Positions 1-7,565 of a DNA stretch of 10,898 nucleotides are shown in pieces. This DNA comes from Thermoactinomycetaceae bacterium (GTDB lineage: Bacteria; Bacillota; Bacilli; Thermoactinomycetales; Thermoactinomycetaceae), in NCBI GenBank assembly GCA_025449475.1, contig JANWJM010000011.1, forward strand, positions 1 through 10,898, given 5' to 3'. The notes beneath the pieces were generated by a model that did no database searches, was not told the origin of the DNA, and was given only the letters and a program-made list of their open reading frames with translations. How positions within the stretch are numbered: position 1 is the stretch's first letter; every line of letters starts with the position of its first letter. A program made the translations under genes and the position numbers.

Positions 1-96
1 ATAGGAGATAAGATCAAGTCGGAATTATGGAAAAATGGAAGTTGGGTTGTGGATTATAAGCGAATTCAAATTGTAGCAGTGAAACCCAATCAGTGA
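1..96 (+). CDS. C-terminal end of an unidentified protein (partial)
   Basis: Frame 1 is open from the first base to a TGA at 94-96 and encodes 31 residues ending in ...QIVAVKPNQ. The stretch alternates charged and hydrophobic residues (ELWKNGSWVVDYKRIQIVAVKP), which looks like beta strands at the end of a globular domain. It is followed by a hairpin with a T tract, as expected of a real gene end. The gene starts outside the window. I do not recognise the family, and 31 residues are too few to assign a function. Confidence 0.6.
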   Translation: MGDKIKSELWKNGSWVVDYKRIQIVAVKPNQ

Positions 97-114
97 TGAT
101 TGATGAATCAAAAC

Positions 115-154
115 GGAGTGAACGGCACATATTGGCCATTCACTCCAATTTTTT
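115..154 (+). terminator. Rho-independent terminator between convergent genes
   Basis: GGAGTGAA (115-122) pairs perfectly with TTCACTCC (139-146). After one C-A mismatch, GGC can pair with GCC inside, giving a stem of about 11 pairs. AATTTTTT follows on the plus strand, so it ends the partial gene at 1-96. On the minus strand the tail is only GTTTTG, so termination of thrS by the same hairpin is possible but weaker. The T tract overlaps the thrS stop codon region (153-155). Confidence 0.8.
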
Positions 155-2096
155 AGGAGCCAAGTCGTTCTTTTTGATCGATTTCTGTCTGTAGTTTCTT
201 GATAAAGGCTTCCAAGGACATTTCTCCTAGGTCGCCTGTGCCATAGCGGCGGACACTTACCGTGCGAGCCGCTTGTTCTTTTTCCCCGATCACAAGGGTG
301 TAGGGGATTTTTTCCATTTGCGATTTGCGGATCTTGTAGCCCAGTTTTTCATTGCTTTGATCCCATTCCGCACGAATGCCTGCTTGTTGGAGATAGTCTG
401 TCACTTCGTTCGCGTAATCATCAAATGCTTGGCTAACAGTGAGGATTCGGGCTTGAGTGGGGGCGAGCCATGCTGGAAAAGCCCCTTTGTATTGTTCAAT
501 TAAGAAAGCGACAAACCGCTCCATCGTGCTGACAACCCCGCGGTGAATAACAACCGGACGATGTTTTTGCCCATCTTCTCCGACATACTCCAGATCAAAG
601 CGTTCGGGCAATTGGAAATCGAGTTGTACGGTGGAGAGGGTTTCATCTTTCCCTAAAGCTGTCTTCACTTGTACATCCAGTTTGGGTCCATAGAAAGCTG
701 CTTCACCGATGGCCTCTTCATAGTGAAGCCCGAGCTCATCCATCGTCTCTTTTAGCATCCCTTGCGCCATCTCCCACATTTGCTCATTTTGAATATATTT
801 CTTTTTGTCCTCGGGATCGCGATAAGAGAGACGATGATAATAATCAGTAATCCCGAAATCGCGATAGACTTGTTCAATAAGACGAACAACGCGTTTAAAC
901 TCTTCTTTAATCTGATCGGGTCGGCAAAAGAGATGAGCATCATTCAAGGTCATCACTCGTACCCGCTGTAAACCGGCTAGTGCACCGGACATCTCATAAC
1001 GATGCATTGTTCCCAATTCGGCGACACGAAGAGGCAAATCCCGATAACTGCGCATCGCAGATTTATAGATAATCATATGATGCGGACAGTTCATCGGACG
1101 TAAGACTAACTCCTCTTGATCGATCTTCATCGGTGGATACATATCCTCATGATAATGATCCCAATGTCCTGAAATCTTATAAAGGTCCACATTGGCCAGA
1201 TGAGGCGTGTAGACATGTTGGTAGCCAAGTTTTTCTTCCAAGTCGACAATATAGCGCTCGATGATGCGCCGAATCTTTGCCCCTTTCGGCAACCAAATCG
1301 GCAGACCTTGCCCCACCTCTTTGGAGAGAGTAAAAATCTCCAGCTCCTTTCCCAGCTTACGGTGATCGCGCTGTTTGGCTTCTTCGATCAGGCGAAGATG
1401 ATCTTCTAACTCTTCTTGATTGGCAAACGCAACCGCATAAATGCGCGTTAGCATTTCTCGATCAGAATCTCCACGCCAGTATGCCCCCGAAATCGACATC
1501 AATTTAAAAACTTTCACCTTACCAGTTGAAGGCAAATGGGGTCCTCGGCAGAGGTCAACAAATTCCCCTTGCTGGTAGATGGTAATGGTTTCATCTTCGG
1601 GCAGATCCTCAATAATTTCCACTTTGAAGCGATCCTCCCGTTCTTGAAAGAAGCGAATCGCCTCTTCCCGTGATAGAACTTTCCGTTCCAATGGCAGATT
1701 TTCTTTGATAATTCGCTTCATTTCTGCCTCGATTTTGGGCAAATCTTCCGGTTCAAAATCATGATCGGCAAAGTCATAGTAGAATCCATTTTCAATCACA
1801 GGTCCAATCGCAAACTTCGCTTCAGGATAGAGTCGTGCGACCGCTTGAGCCATGACATGCGCGGCAGTATGCCGCATCACATCGATACCATCGCGATCCG
1901 CAAGGGTCAGAATCTCCACCTCACTTTCCTGTTCAACTTCACGAAAAAGATCGACCACTTGTCCGTTTACCGTTGCAGCAACTGCATTTTTCGCGAGACG
2001 GCGAGAAATCGATTTCGCCAGGTCTTCAGACGTCCTGCCTTGGGGGATTTCTCTCACTGAACCATCTTTCAAACGGATGGAGATCATTTTGTCCAT
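153..2096 (-). CDS. thrS: Threonyl-tRNA synthetase
   Basis: Class II aminoacyl-tRNA synthetase that charges tRNA-Thr in the cytoplasm and removes mischarged serine. It has 647 residues, about the family length in Bacillus. An N-terminal TGS domain (about 4-65) leads to the editing domain with H76-TAA-H80 and C183-RGP-H187. The catalytic core has PMNCPHH (C337), MHRYE (R366, E368), NDAH (H388) and IHRGVVSTMERF (H518, R527). C337, H388 and H518 match the three zinc ligands that select threonine. An anticodon-binding domain fills the last ~100 residues. The ATG at 2096 has AGAAAGGTGAG just upstream; M4 is an alternative start without as good spacing. All key residues are present, so it should be active. 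Expression is governed by the T-box leader upstream. Confidence 0.98.
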   Translation of the reverse strand: MDKMISIRLKDGSVREIPQGRTSEDLAKSISRRLAKNAVAATVNGQVVDLFREVEQESEVEILTLADRDGIDVMRHTAAHVMAQAVARLYPEAKFAIGPVIENGFYYDFADHDFEPEDLPKIEAEMKRIIKENLPLERKVLSREEAIRFFQEREDRFKVEIIEDLPEDETITIYQQGEFVDLCRGPHLPSTGKVKVFKLMSISGAYWRGDSDREMLTRIYAVAFANQEELEDHLRLIEEAKQRDHRKLGKELEIFTLSKEVGQGLPIWLPKGAKIRRIIERYIVDLEEKLGYQHVYTPHLANVDLYKISGHWDHYHEDMYPPMKIDQEELVLRPMNCPHHMIIYKSAMRSYRDLPLRVAELGTMHRYEMSGALAGLQRVRVMTLNDAHLFCRPDQIKEEFKRVVRLIEQVYRDFGITDYYHRLSYRDPEDKKKYIQNEQMWEMAQGMLKETMDELGLHYEEAIGEAAFYGPKLDVQVKTALGKDETLSTVQLDFQLPERFDLEYVGEDGQKHRPVVIHRGVVSTMERFVAFLIEQYKGAFPAWLAPTQARILTVSQAFDDYANEVTDYLQQAGIRAEWDQSNEKLGYKIRKSQMEKIPYTLVIGEKEQAARTVSVRRYGTGDLGEMSLEAFIKKLQTEIDQKERLGS

Positions 2097-2116
2097 GTCG
2101 ACTCACCTTTCTTCTA

Positions 2117-2161
2117 TAAAAATAAAAAAGCTCTTGTCACTCCATAACGAGGGACGAGAGC
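2117..2161 (-). terminator. T-box-controlled terminator of the thrS leader
   Basis: On the minus strand GCUCUCGUCCCUC pairs with GAGUGACAAGAGC (11 of 13 positions) around a GUUAUG loop, followed by UUUUUUAUUUUUAU. It lies 20 bases upstream of the thrS start. It should form when charged tRNA-Thr is abundant. Uncharged tRNA would stabilise the overlapping antiterminator that uses the T-box sequence. Confidence 0.9.
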
Positions 2162-2404
2162 GTGATTCCCGTGGTTCCACCCACCTTCAATAAAACGCGA
2201 ACATTTCGCATTTCATCCTTATTACGCGTATAACGTACGCACCCGGCTAGCTTTTCGCACCAAGGTTCCCAGCTAGCAGCATAAGAGAGTGGTATCCAAC
2301 TTGGGATTGTGCATATGCTTTCAGCCTCAGGCATATGTCTCTGGATCACAACCATCCAAGCGGCGTGTCTCTCCTCATCGCTATTGTATGAAATGATGGG
2401 ATTG
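2117..2404 (-). ncRNA. T-box leader (tRNA-Thr-sensing riboswitch) of thrS
   Basis: This leader binds uncharged tRNA-Thr and lets transcription continue into thrS. Stem I is closed by GAGAGA (plus-strand 2368-2373) pairing with UCUCU near 2284-2290. It continues as CUUGG/CCAAG and GUUGUG/CACAAU and is capped by CAUAUGC/GCAUAUG. The 3' side of the specifier loop reads GGAUACCAC, putting the Thr codon ACC at 2293-2291. The conserved T-box GGUGGGUGGAACCACG lies at about 2171-2186; its UGGA bulge should pair with a tRNA ending UCCA, which predicts a U discriminator base. The competing terminator is listed separately. The leader also reads as an open frame, but that is incidental. The 5' end is inferred from the promoter. 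Confidence 0.95.
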
Positions 2405-2410
2405 TTATTT

Positions 2411-2439
2411 ATTGTACGCATCTCCTAAAAAAGATGCAA
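2411..2439 (-). promoter_or_regulatory. Sigma-A-type promoter of thrS
   Basis: The minus strand has TTGCAT (2439-2434), a 17-base spacer, then TACAAT (2416-2411). Each box differs from consensus at one or two positions and the spacing is ideal. Transcription should begin near 2404, just ahead of the T-box stem I. The spacer contains the dyad GCATCT-N8-AGATGC (2418-2437), which overlaps the -35 box. Confidence 0.8.
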
Positions 2440-2510
2440 GTTTTCTCATAAGGAGATTTTAAATTATATCTTTTAAGAGTATAATTTTTTGTTATAATAA
2501 AATATAATCA

Positions 2511-2548
2511 TTGGACTCTTTTGTTAAATGATGGTTACTATTTATAAA
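2511..2548 (+). promoter_or_regulatory. Possible promoter of the wall-anchored protein gene
   Basis: Two overlapping candidates are visible: TTGGAC (2511-2516) with TACTAT (2536-2541) at 19 bases, and TTGTTA (2521-2526) with TATAAA (2543-2548) at 16 bases. Neither is ideal. They lie in the AT-rich divergent spacer about 100 bases before the gene. The surrounding AT richness makes chance matches likely. Confidence 0.35.
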
Positions 2549-2639
2549 AAATAGCAATTGATTGAGTGGAGAAGATGATTTTTGTTGTGGGATAAATTGA
2601 ACATTTGGAACAGAAATTTAAAAAGGAGGTAAAAGGGCG

Positions 2640-4826
2640 ATGCAAAAGGTCAGTCATGTTTTGCTTAGTCTGGTGTTAGCGTTTATATTGGCTTTTCCAC
2701 TGTCGTTACTAGGACCGGATATAGCGTTTGCACAAGAATGTACAAGCACGAGCAAAGATTGTAATATTACAGGTGAAACCGATGCTTTTGGGACGGAGAA
2801 GAAAAAATACGCATACTCCAAAGAATGGCGATCAACTGGAACCCCGATCGAACTGAAAATCGTGGAAGTCAGCCGTAAAAACAATCTTGAAGAAAAAATA
2901 AATGCAAAATTACAGAAGAAAACGTCCAACGGGAAATGGGAAGATGTTTCAACGATTTCCGGTATAAAACCCAACCAAACCAAGAAATTTAATAAAGTTG
3001 AACCCTTTGTCACCTATCGGATAGCTTTTTATCACAGTCGCAACATGAAAGTTGCAAACAAAATCAAAAAATACACCATTAAACAGAAGCAGCCACATCG
3101 ACAAAGCCAGAAAAATGGGAAATGGGATTACGCAATCGAACCACAATTTGACTTTGCCAATAAAAAAATTAGCTATAAGGTCTTAAAAGAGGGCAAAGAA
3201 AAGCTTGCAACAGGGAGCCTAAGTTATCAAACATTTAGCAGCCCAACGAGCTATACCCCTCTTACATCAGGTGTCTCCTACCACACAAGTCAAGTAATCC
3301 TGAAACCGTCTGCCAATTTGCTTCCAGCGAAAATCCATTATTCAGGTGAGACGAACCCTGTAAAAAAAGGAAAGAAGGTCAACACTCGCTTCGTTGGAAA
3401 GATCTTTGGTGAATCCAAATTCTTCTTAGCCTCAAGTACGTTGGATGTGTACTATCATACAACAGGAAATCTGACAATGAGTCATTCATTCGCAGCGAAT
3501 GGCGATATCAAACTCACTATTTCTCCACCCAAGTATTACCCAAAACCGACGAAATCCGCGAAGGTGCATGGTTCCCAGTGGAAGATTACGGTGAAACAAG
3601 ATAACAAAAATGTTGATAACAGCGGCAAGATTACATTCAATGGTGAATCCATCTCATATACCATTAAGAGAAATAAGATCGATCCCAATAAACGGATCAC
3701 CGTCGATATTAAATTAAAGGCTTATGATGTAAATGTAAAAAGTTCGTTGTCACAACCATCTGATCTCTATAGGGTTATGAACATTTATGAAGCGGATGCG
3801 GTCAAGAGCCTAAATTTGCAAAACACAAATGGTGGCAACAACAATGGTGGCGGCACAAGCAATGATGGCAACAATGACTCAGGTAAAAATAACGGTGGCA
3901 AGGATGACAACAACAAAGATGATAAGAAAGAGGACAAAAAAGACGATAAGAAAGACGATAAAAAAGATGAAGCCGTCAACAAAGACGCAAAAATTGCGAT
4001 AACCCCCAAAATCTTAAATGATGAAAACCAGGTAGAGATTACCGCCAAGTTGGAAGAAGTCGATCAGCCCAAGGGTGATTGGACACTGGTCTTTAATGCA
4101 GGGGAAGAAGGAGAAGTCAAGGAAACGTTTGAAAACAAACAAGACTCTATAACGAAAAGGTTTGAGATTGACAAGATTGATAAAGAAAGCGTAAAGGTGA
4201 TTGCAACCTTCAAAGGAAAAGATAAAAAAGGGAAAATCAACGTGACGAAAGAGGAAGATGTGAAAATCAAAGAGGATGATCCGCCTGCCGTGAATGAAGA
4301 TGCGGGAATTGTGATTGCATCCGAGATCCTCGAAGAGGACAAGAATAAGATCACAGCCTCTCTCGAAAATGCAGAAGAACCCAAAGGTGAATGGACACTG
4401 GTCTTCCCATACGATGAAGAGAATTCTGATCAAGACGAGCGAAAACGGACTTCGCAAGAAGAAAGCATTACGGAGACTTTTGACACCAAGGAGATTACCG
4501 AGAATAAAGCAACTGTATTTGCAGCATTCAAAGGAAAAGACAAAGACAATCGATCGATTGATATTGAACTTGAGGAAACGATCGTCATTCGTGATCAAAC
4601 CAGTTCTCTTACGGGAGAAGAAGATGAAAACAAGGATGATGAAATCCAATCGGATGAAGAGGAAGTTGTACAAGAAGTGATCACACCAGCCGAATCTTCT
4701 AACAATGAACTCGGGGGCAGACTCCCTCAAACCGCAACACGTTATGGTGCCAGTCTGATTGTAGGAATGTTACTCATGATGGGCGGTGGCATGATCTTTT
4801 ACTGGCGGCGTCGAGTGAGGTCATAA
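2640..4826 (+). CDS. Secreted cell wall-anchored repeat protein with LPQTA sorting signal
   Basis: A 728-residue surface protein of unknown function. The signal peptide (1-31) ends AFA|QE. The mature protein has two nearby cysteines (C34, C41), the only ones seen near the N-terminus. Residues about 45-395 are Lys-rich and beta-strand-like, with no family I recognise. An Asn/Gly linker (398-425) passes into an Asp/Lys linker with DDKK repeats. Two tandem repeats follow, 445-549 and 550-652, sharing AVN-D-A, PKG-W-LVF and FKGKDK; they look Ig-like. An acidic stretch precedes LPQTA (695-699), a hydrophobic segment and YWRRRVRS, the layout of a sortase substrate. LPxTA rather than LPxTG resembles signals of class D sortases in Bacillus. 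The start is fixed by AAGGAGG at 2623-2629. It is monocistronic, followed by a terminator. An adhesin or envelope structural role is a guess. Confidence 0.85.
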   Translation: MQKVSHVLLSLVLAFILAFPLSLLGPDIAFAQECTSTSKDCNITGETDAFGTEKKKYAYSKEWRSTGTPIELKIVEVSRKNNLEEKINAKLQKKTSNGKWEDVSTISGIKPNQTKKFNKVEPFVTYRIAFYHSRNMKVANKIKKYTIKQKQPHRQSQKNGKWDYAIEPQFDFANKKISYKVLKEGKEKLATGSLSYQTFSSPTSYTPLTSGVSYHTSQVILKPSANLLPAKIHYSGETNPVKKGKKVNTRFVGKIFGESKFFLASSTLDVYYHTTGNLTMSHSFAANGDIKLTISPPKYYPKPTKSAKVHGSQWKITVKQDNKNVDNSGKITFNGESISYTIKRNKIDPNKRITVDIKLKAYDVNVKSSLSQPSDLYRVMNIYEADAVKSLNLQNTNGGNNNGGGTSNDGNNDSGKNNGGKDDNNKDDKKEDKKDDKKDDKKDEAVNKDAKIAITPKILNDENQVEITAKLEEVDQPKGDWTLVFNAGEEGEVKETFENKQDSITKRFEIDKIDKESVKVIATFKGKDKKGKINVTKEEDVKIKEDDPPAVNEDAGIVIASEILEEDKNKITASLENAEEPKGEWTLVFPYDEENSDQDERKRTSQEESITETFDTKEITENKATVFAAFKGKDKDNRSIDIELEETIVIRDQTSSLTGEEDENKDDEIQSDEEEVVQEVITPAESSNNELGGRLPQTATRYGASLIVGMLLMMGGGMIFYWRRRVRS
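3918..3971 (+). repeat. 12-base tandem repeat coding for DDKK linker
   Basis: About four and a half imperfect copies of a 12-base unit like GACGATAAGAAA encode DDKK-EDKK-DDKK-DDKK-DE in the linker of the wall-anchored protein. The unit is a multiple of three, so changes in copy number keep the frame. Such a stretch gives an extended, highly charged spacer between the N-terminal region and the Ig-like repeats. Confidence 0.8.
3972..4595 (+). repeat. Two tandem ~312-base repeats coding for ~104-residue domains
   Basis: Unit 1 begins at 3972 and unit 2 at 4287. Both open with GCCGT, and both contain GG-TGA-TGGACACTGGTCTT 312 bases apart (4074 and 4386), so DNA identity is high in places. At the protein level both carry AVN-DA-I, ITA-LE, PKG-WTLVF, SIT--F and AFKGKDK or TFKGKDK. 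The middle of unit 2 has a divergent acidic loop. This is an internal duplication within one gene. Confidence 0.85.
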
Positions 4827-4853
4827 CGAGATTAGGATGGAAGAAAGCGAAAT

Positions 4854-4887
4854 ACACCCTTTCCCCACGATGGAAAAGGGTGTTTTT
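4854..4887 (+). terminator. Terminator between wall protein gene and helD
   Basis: ACACCCTTTCC pairs with GGAAAAGGGTGT (one bulged A), followed by TTTTT on the plus strand. It lies 28 bases after the stop of the wall protein gene. The stop of the convergent helD is at 4891-4893, so helD transcripts could also use the stem, although their T tract is poorer (ATTTCGCTTT). Confidence 0.85.
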
Positions 4888-4890
4888 CAA

Positions 4891-7233
4891 CTACGATTGC
4901 ATGATATAACTGGTCGTTGAAATGTCACAGAGAAAGGGATTCGAATGATCTTTTGCATAGAGATATAATTCATGCATCGCTCGTGTGCAAGCCGTATAAA
5001 AAAGTTTTCGTTCCCATTCGTCTTGATATTGGGAAGCATCTGCGATCATGACCGAGTCAAATTCAATGCCTTTAGCAAGGTAGGATGGAAGGATGACTAC
5101 TCCTTTTTGGAAAGAAGTCGAATATTTATGGAGCTTGGTGGCTTTGATCCCGTATGATTGAGTAATCGTTTGATACAGATCATTCGATTCCTGTTCCGTT
5201 TTGCAGAGAATCGCGATCGTCTCTCTTCCTGTTTTTTGGAGTATGTCGATTCGGTTGACGATTTCACGGATTCGATCCTGTTCTTTTCTTCGGATGGTTA
5301 GGATCGGTTTTGCACCGTGTCGCTCAAAGGGAATTATCTTCGCTTCTTCTTTTACAATTTGGCGAGCGAATTCGATAATCTCTTTTGTGGAACGATAGCT
5401 CTTTAGCAGATCGTAACGCTTGATTTCTTTACTTTGAAAAAGAGTAGATAAGGAAGCAAACGGATCCTTGATTCCTTCCGCGTGCGGGAAGATCGCTTGA
5501 CTGAAATCTCCCAGTATGGTGATCTTACTTCTTGGAAAAAGTCGACGGAGAACCGCAAATTGAAACGGGGAGTAATCTTGTGCTTCATCAATCAAGAGAT
5601 GACGAATGGTGTGGTTGGTCTCAAATCCTTTCAATCGTTCTTGAAGATACAAATAAGGAGTGGCATCCTCATAATACAGTTCTCCTTTTTCGATCTTTGC
5701 GTAGGTCTGGCGACAAATCTCTTCCCATTCTTTAGGAAGTGCGATCGCAGAACCCCATGTACTCTGCTCATGCTGAGAATGGAAAAGTTGCTGGTAAATG
5801 GCTTGAAAATCAACAAATGCCAATTGTTTGACTCCTTTTTTGAGCGGTGCAAAATGTTGGCGGACGATATATTTCGCTAATGCTTCCTGATAGTCATATA
5901 AGGACGCTTTGGGATCTCTGCTTCTCTTCTGCCATTTTCGATAGACAGAGTTGTACGTCTCTTTATCCAGATAGTTGATCTCTTCCTCGACCCAGGGTTT
6001 GTGTTGTTCTTCTTGCTCCCATTTTGCGATCTTGTTCAGGATCCATGTTTTGGTGTGTTCTAAACGAGTGGGGATCTTAGCGATCTCTGTTAATCCATAG
6101 AAATACGTTTCAATCGCTTGTGCAGAGAGATAGGTCTTGCCACGAAAACAGATGTCTTGAAACATCATGCCTTTTTCCGTTAATCGTTCAAGATACGTTT
6201 CCAATAAGTCCAAATACGATTGCGAGGCTTTATAGCGAATTCCCTTTCTTCTTATAAGGTTGTCTTCCGTACTCGTTCCCAGTATGCATTCCATTTGATC
6301 ATAGGGATCTTCCAAGCGAAACGCTTTCCCAAGTTTTTGTTCGAGATACTCTTGAAAGGTGGTCTGTAGGATATTCTCTTCCCCAAGTTCTGGTAAAACC
6401 GTCGAGATATAGCTATTAAACATTGGATTGGGAGAGAAGAGAATCATTTGGTTAGGGCGTAAGTGACCACGATGGCGATACAGTAAATATGCAACCCGCT
6501 GCAGGGCTGCCGACGTTTTTCCGCTCCCCGCTACACCTTGTACAATAATGACGTTGCTATGGTGATTCCGGATAATCTGGTTTTGTTCCCGTTGAATTGT
6601 AGCGACGATACTCTTCATCTGAGCATCGCTTTGCTTTCCGAGGATCTCCTGCAGCAACTTGTCTCCAATGGTGACACCCGTATCAAAGAGACTCTCAATT
6701 TTTCCATTTTTGATCACAAATTGGCGCTTTCGTTGGAGAGTTCCGTTGATCGTGCCAGCCGGTGTTTCGTAAGTAGCGGGTCCAGGAGAGGCATCATAAT
6801 ATAAGCTGGAGATGGGTGCGCGCCAGTCATAGATGAGAAACTCGTCTTGCTCTTCATCGTAAAATGAGCCCAAACCGAGATAGATTTGTTCTTGTTCCGA
6901 CGATCCTTCCTCCTGAAAGTCGATTCGACCAAAATAGGGGGAGTATTCCAGTTTGTTTAGTAATTCCACTTGTTGACTAGCATGTTGCACCCTTCGCTCT
7001 CGCTCTGAGAGAACTTCCGCCTGCTGTCGCAGAGCAGTGGCTGTCTCCATTGCTTCCGTTCGATCCTCGAGGTTGACCGTGACATCGTCCCAAAAATGGC
7101 GACGTATCTCGATAATCTCTTTTTGAACCTCACCACTTGCGGCACGGAGTTCTTCTTTTTTTTGTTTCACTTTCATGATGACATGATCGACTCTTTGTTG
7201 TTCTTTAATCCACTCTTGATCCTTTTTATTCAA
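4891..7233 (-). CDS. helD: RNA polymerase recycling helicase HelD (UvrD/Rep-like, SF1)
   Basis: Superfamily 1 ATPase that binds RNA polymerase and releases it from stalled or post-termination complexes; some relatives also affect rifamycin susceptibility. From the chosen TTG it has 780 residues, close to Bacillus HelD. The N-terminus MNKKDQEWIKEQ matches the family start and forms the coiled-coil arm (about 5-95) that enters the polymerase secondary channel. Motifs are Walker A GVAGSGKTS (233-241), LLIDEAQD (546-553), GDFSQAI (575-581), SYRST (612-616), KGIEFD (721-726) and FYTACTRA (745-752). The region 300-530 is the family-specific insertion. An ATG at 7326 would add 31 residues unlike the family, whereas the TTG at 7233 has AAAGGGGTGG (7250-7241) upstream. 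It is a single gene, convergent with the wall protein gene. Confidence 0.95.
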   Translation of the reverse strand: MNKKDQEWIKEQQRVDHVIMKVKQKKEELRAASGEVQKEIIEIRRHFWDDVTVNLEDRTEAMETATALRQQAEVLSERERRVQHASQQVELLNKLEYSPYFGRIDFQEEGSSEQEQIYLGLGSFYDEEQDEFLIYDWRAPISSLYYDASPGPATYETPAGTINGTLQRKRQFVIKNGKIESLFDTGVTIGDKLLQEILGKQSDAQMKSIVATIQREQNQIIRNHHSNVIIVQGVAGSGKTSAALQRVAYLLYRHRGHLRPNQMILFSPNPMFNSYISTVLPELGEENILQTTFQEYLEQKLGKAFRLEDPYDQMECILGTSTEDNLIRRKGIRYKASQSYLDLLETYLERLTEKGMMFQDICFRGKTYLSAQAIETYFYGLTEIAKIPTRLEHTKTWILNKIAKWEQEEQHKPWVEEEINYLDKETYNSVYRKWQKRSRDPKASLYDYQEALAKYIVRQHFAPLKKGVKQLAFVDFQAIYQQLFHSQHEQSTWGSAIALPKEWEEICRQTYAKIEKGELYYEDATPYLYLQERLKGFETNHTIRHLLIDEAQDYSPFQFAVLRRLFPRSKITILGDFSQAIFPHAEGIKDPFASLSTLFQSKEIKRYDLLKSYRSTKEIIEFARQIVKEEAKIIPFERHGAKPILTIRRKEQDRIREIVNRIDILQKTGRETIAILCKTEQESNDLYQTITQSYGIKATKLHKYSTSFQKGVVILPSYLAKGIEFDSVMIADASQYQDEWERKLFYTACTRAMHELYLYAKDHSNPFLCDISTTSYIMQS

Positions 7234-7271
7234 TCCACTTCCACCCCTTTCCAGTCGAAAACACAGCTTTG

Positions 7272-7300
7272 ATTTTACTATGCTGGATGATCTTATGCAA
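7272..7300 (-). promoter_or_regulatory. Probable sigma-A-type promoter of helD
   Basis: The minus strand has TTGCAT (7300-7295), a 17-base spacer and TAAAAT (7277-7272). Transcription would begin near 7265 and give a leader of about 30 bases carrying the ribosome binding site. Its location between the ATG at 7326 and the TTG at 7233 supports the TTG start. Confidence 0.6.
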
Positions 7301-7326
7301 TATGCTAGCACCCGCTCCAATCGCAT

Positions 7327-7565
7327 AGCGATTCAAAGGCGATGAGCTTCAAAAATAGCATAAATCAAAAATTCGTAAAGTCAATTGCATGTAGATGTAG
7401 AGAACAGATGGATGAAAGGGAAATGAATAATAAACGAATCGTCAGGGGTGAGAAGTATGTTTGAATAGGAAGAGGTATTAACGTTTGCCAAGCAGGAGAA
7501 AAATCTAGCGATCCTGTGGATAAGTTGTTGAAGTACATAAAAAAAGTGAGGATGATCAATGTAGC
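7327..7565. other. Intergenic region before the MFS gene
   Basis: No convincing gene, hairpin or sigma-A promoter was found. Short open stretches occur. One runs from about 7466 into a TGA overlapping the MFS start, but it lacks a good start codon. The MFS ribosome binding site, GTGAGGAT (7546-7553), is rather far from its ATG. Confidence 0.5.

Noticed and set aside
2137..2421. 94-codon minus-strand open frame upstream of thrS
   Set aside because: It coincides with the T-box leader; the conserved RNA structures explain the sequence and the frame has no ribosome binding site.
3825..3971. CRISPR-like repetition
   Set aside because: The short repeats are low-complexity coding DNA for Asn/Gly and Asp/Lys linkers, without spacers or a palindromic repeat unit.
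4014..4730. 238-codon open frame antisense to the wall protein gene
   Set aside because: It is a shadow of the acidic, repeat-rich plus-strand coding region. Its Phe/Leu/Ile-rich product is the expected antisense of Lys/Glu codons, and no start signal supports it.
7234..7326. N-terminal extension of HelD from ATG 7326
   Set aside because: The sequence does not resemble HelD, contains the likely promoter, and lacks a ribosome binding site, whereas TTG 7233 has one.
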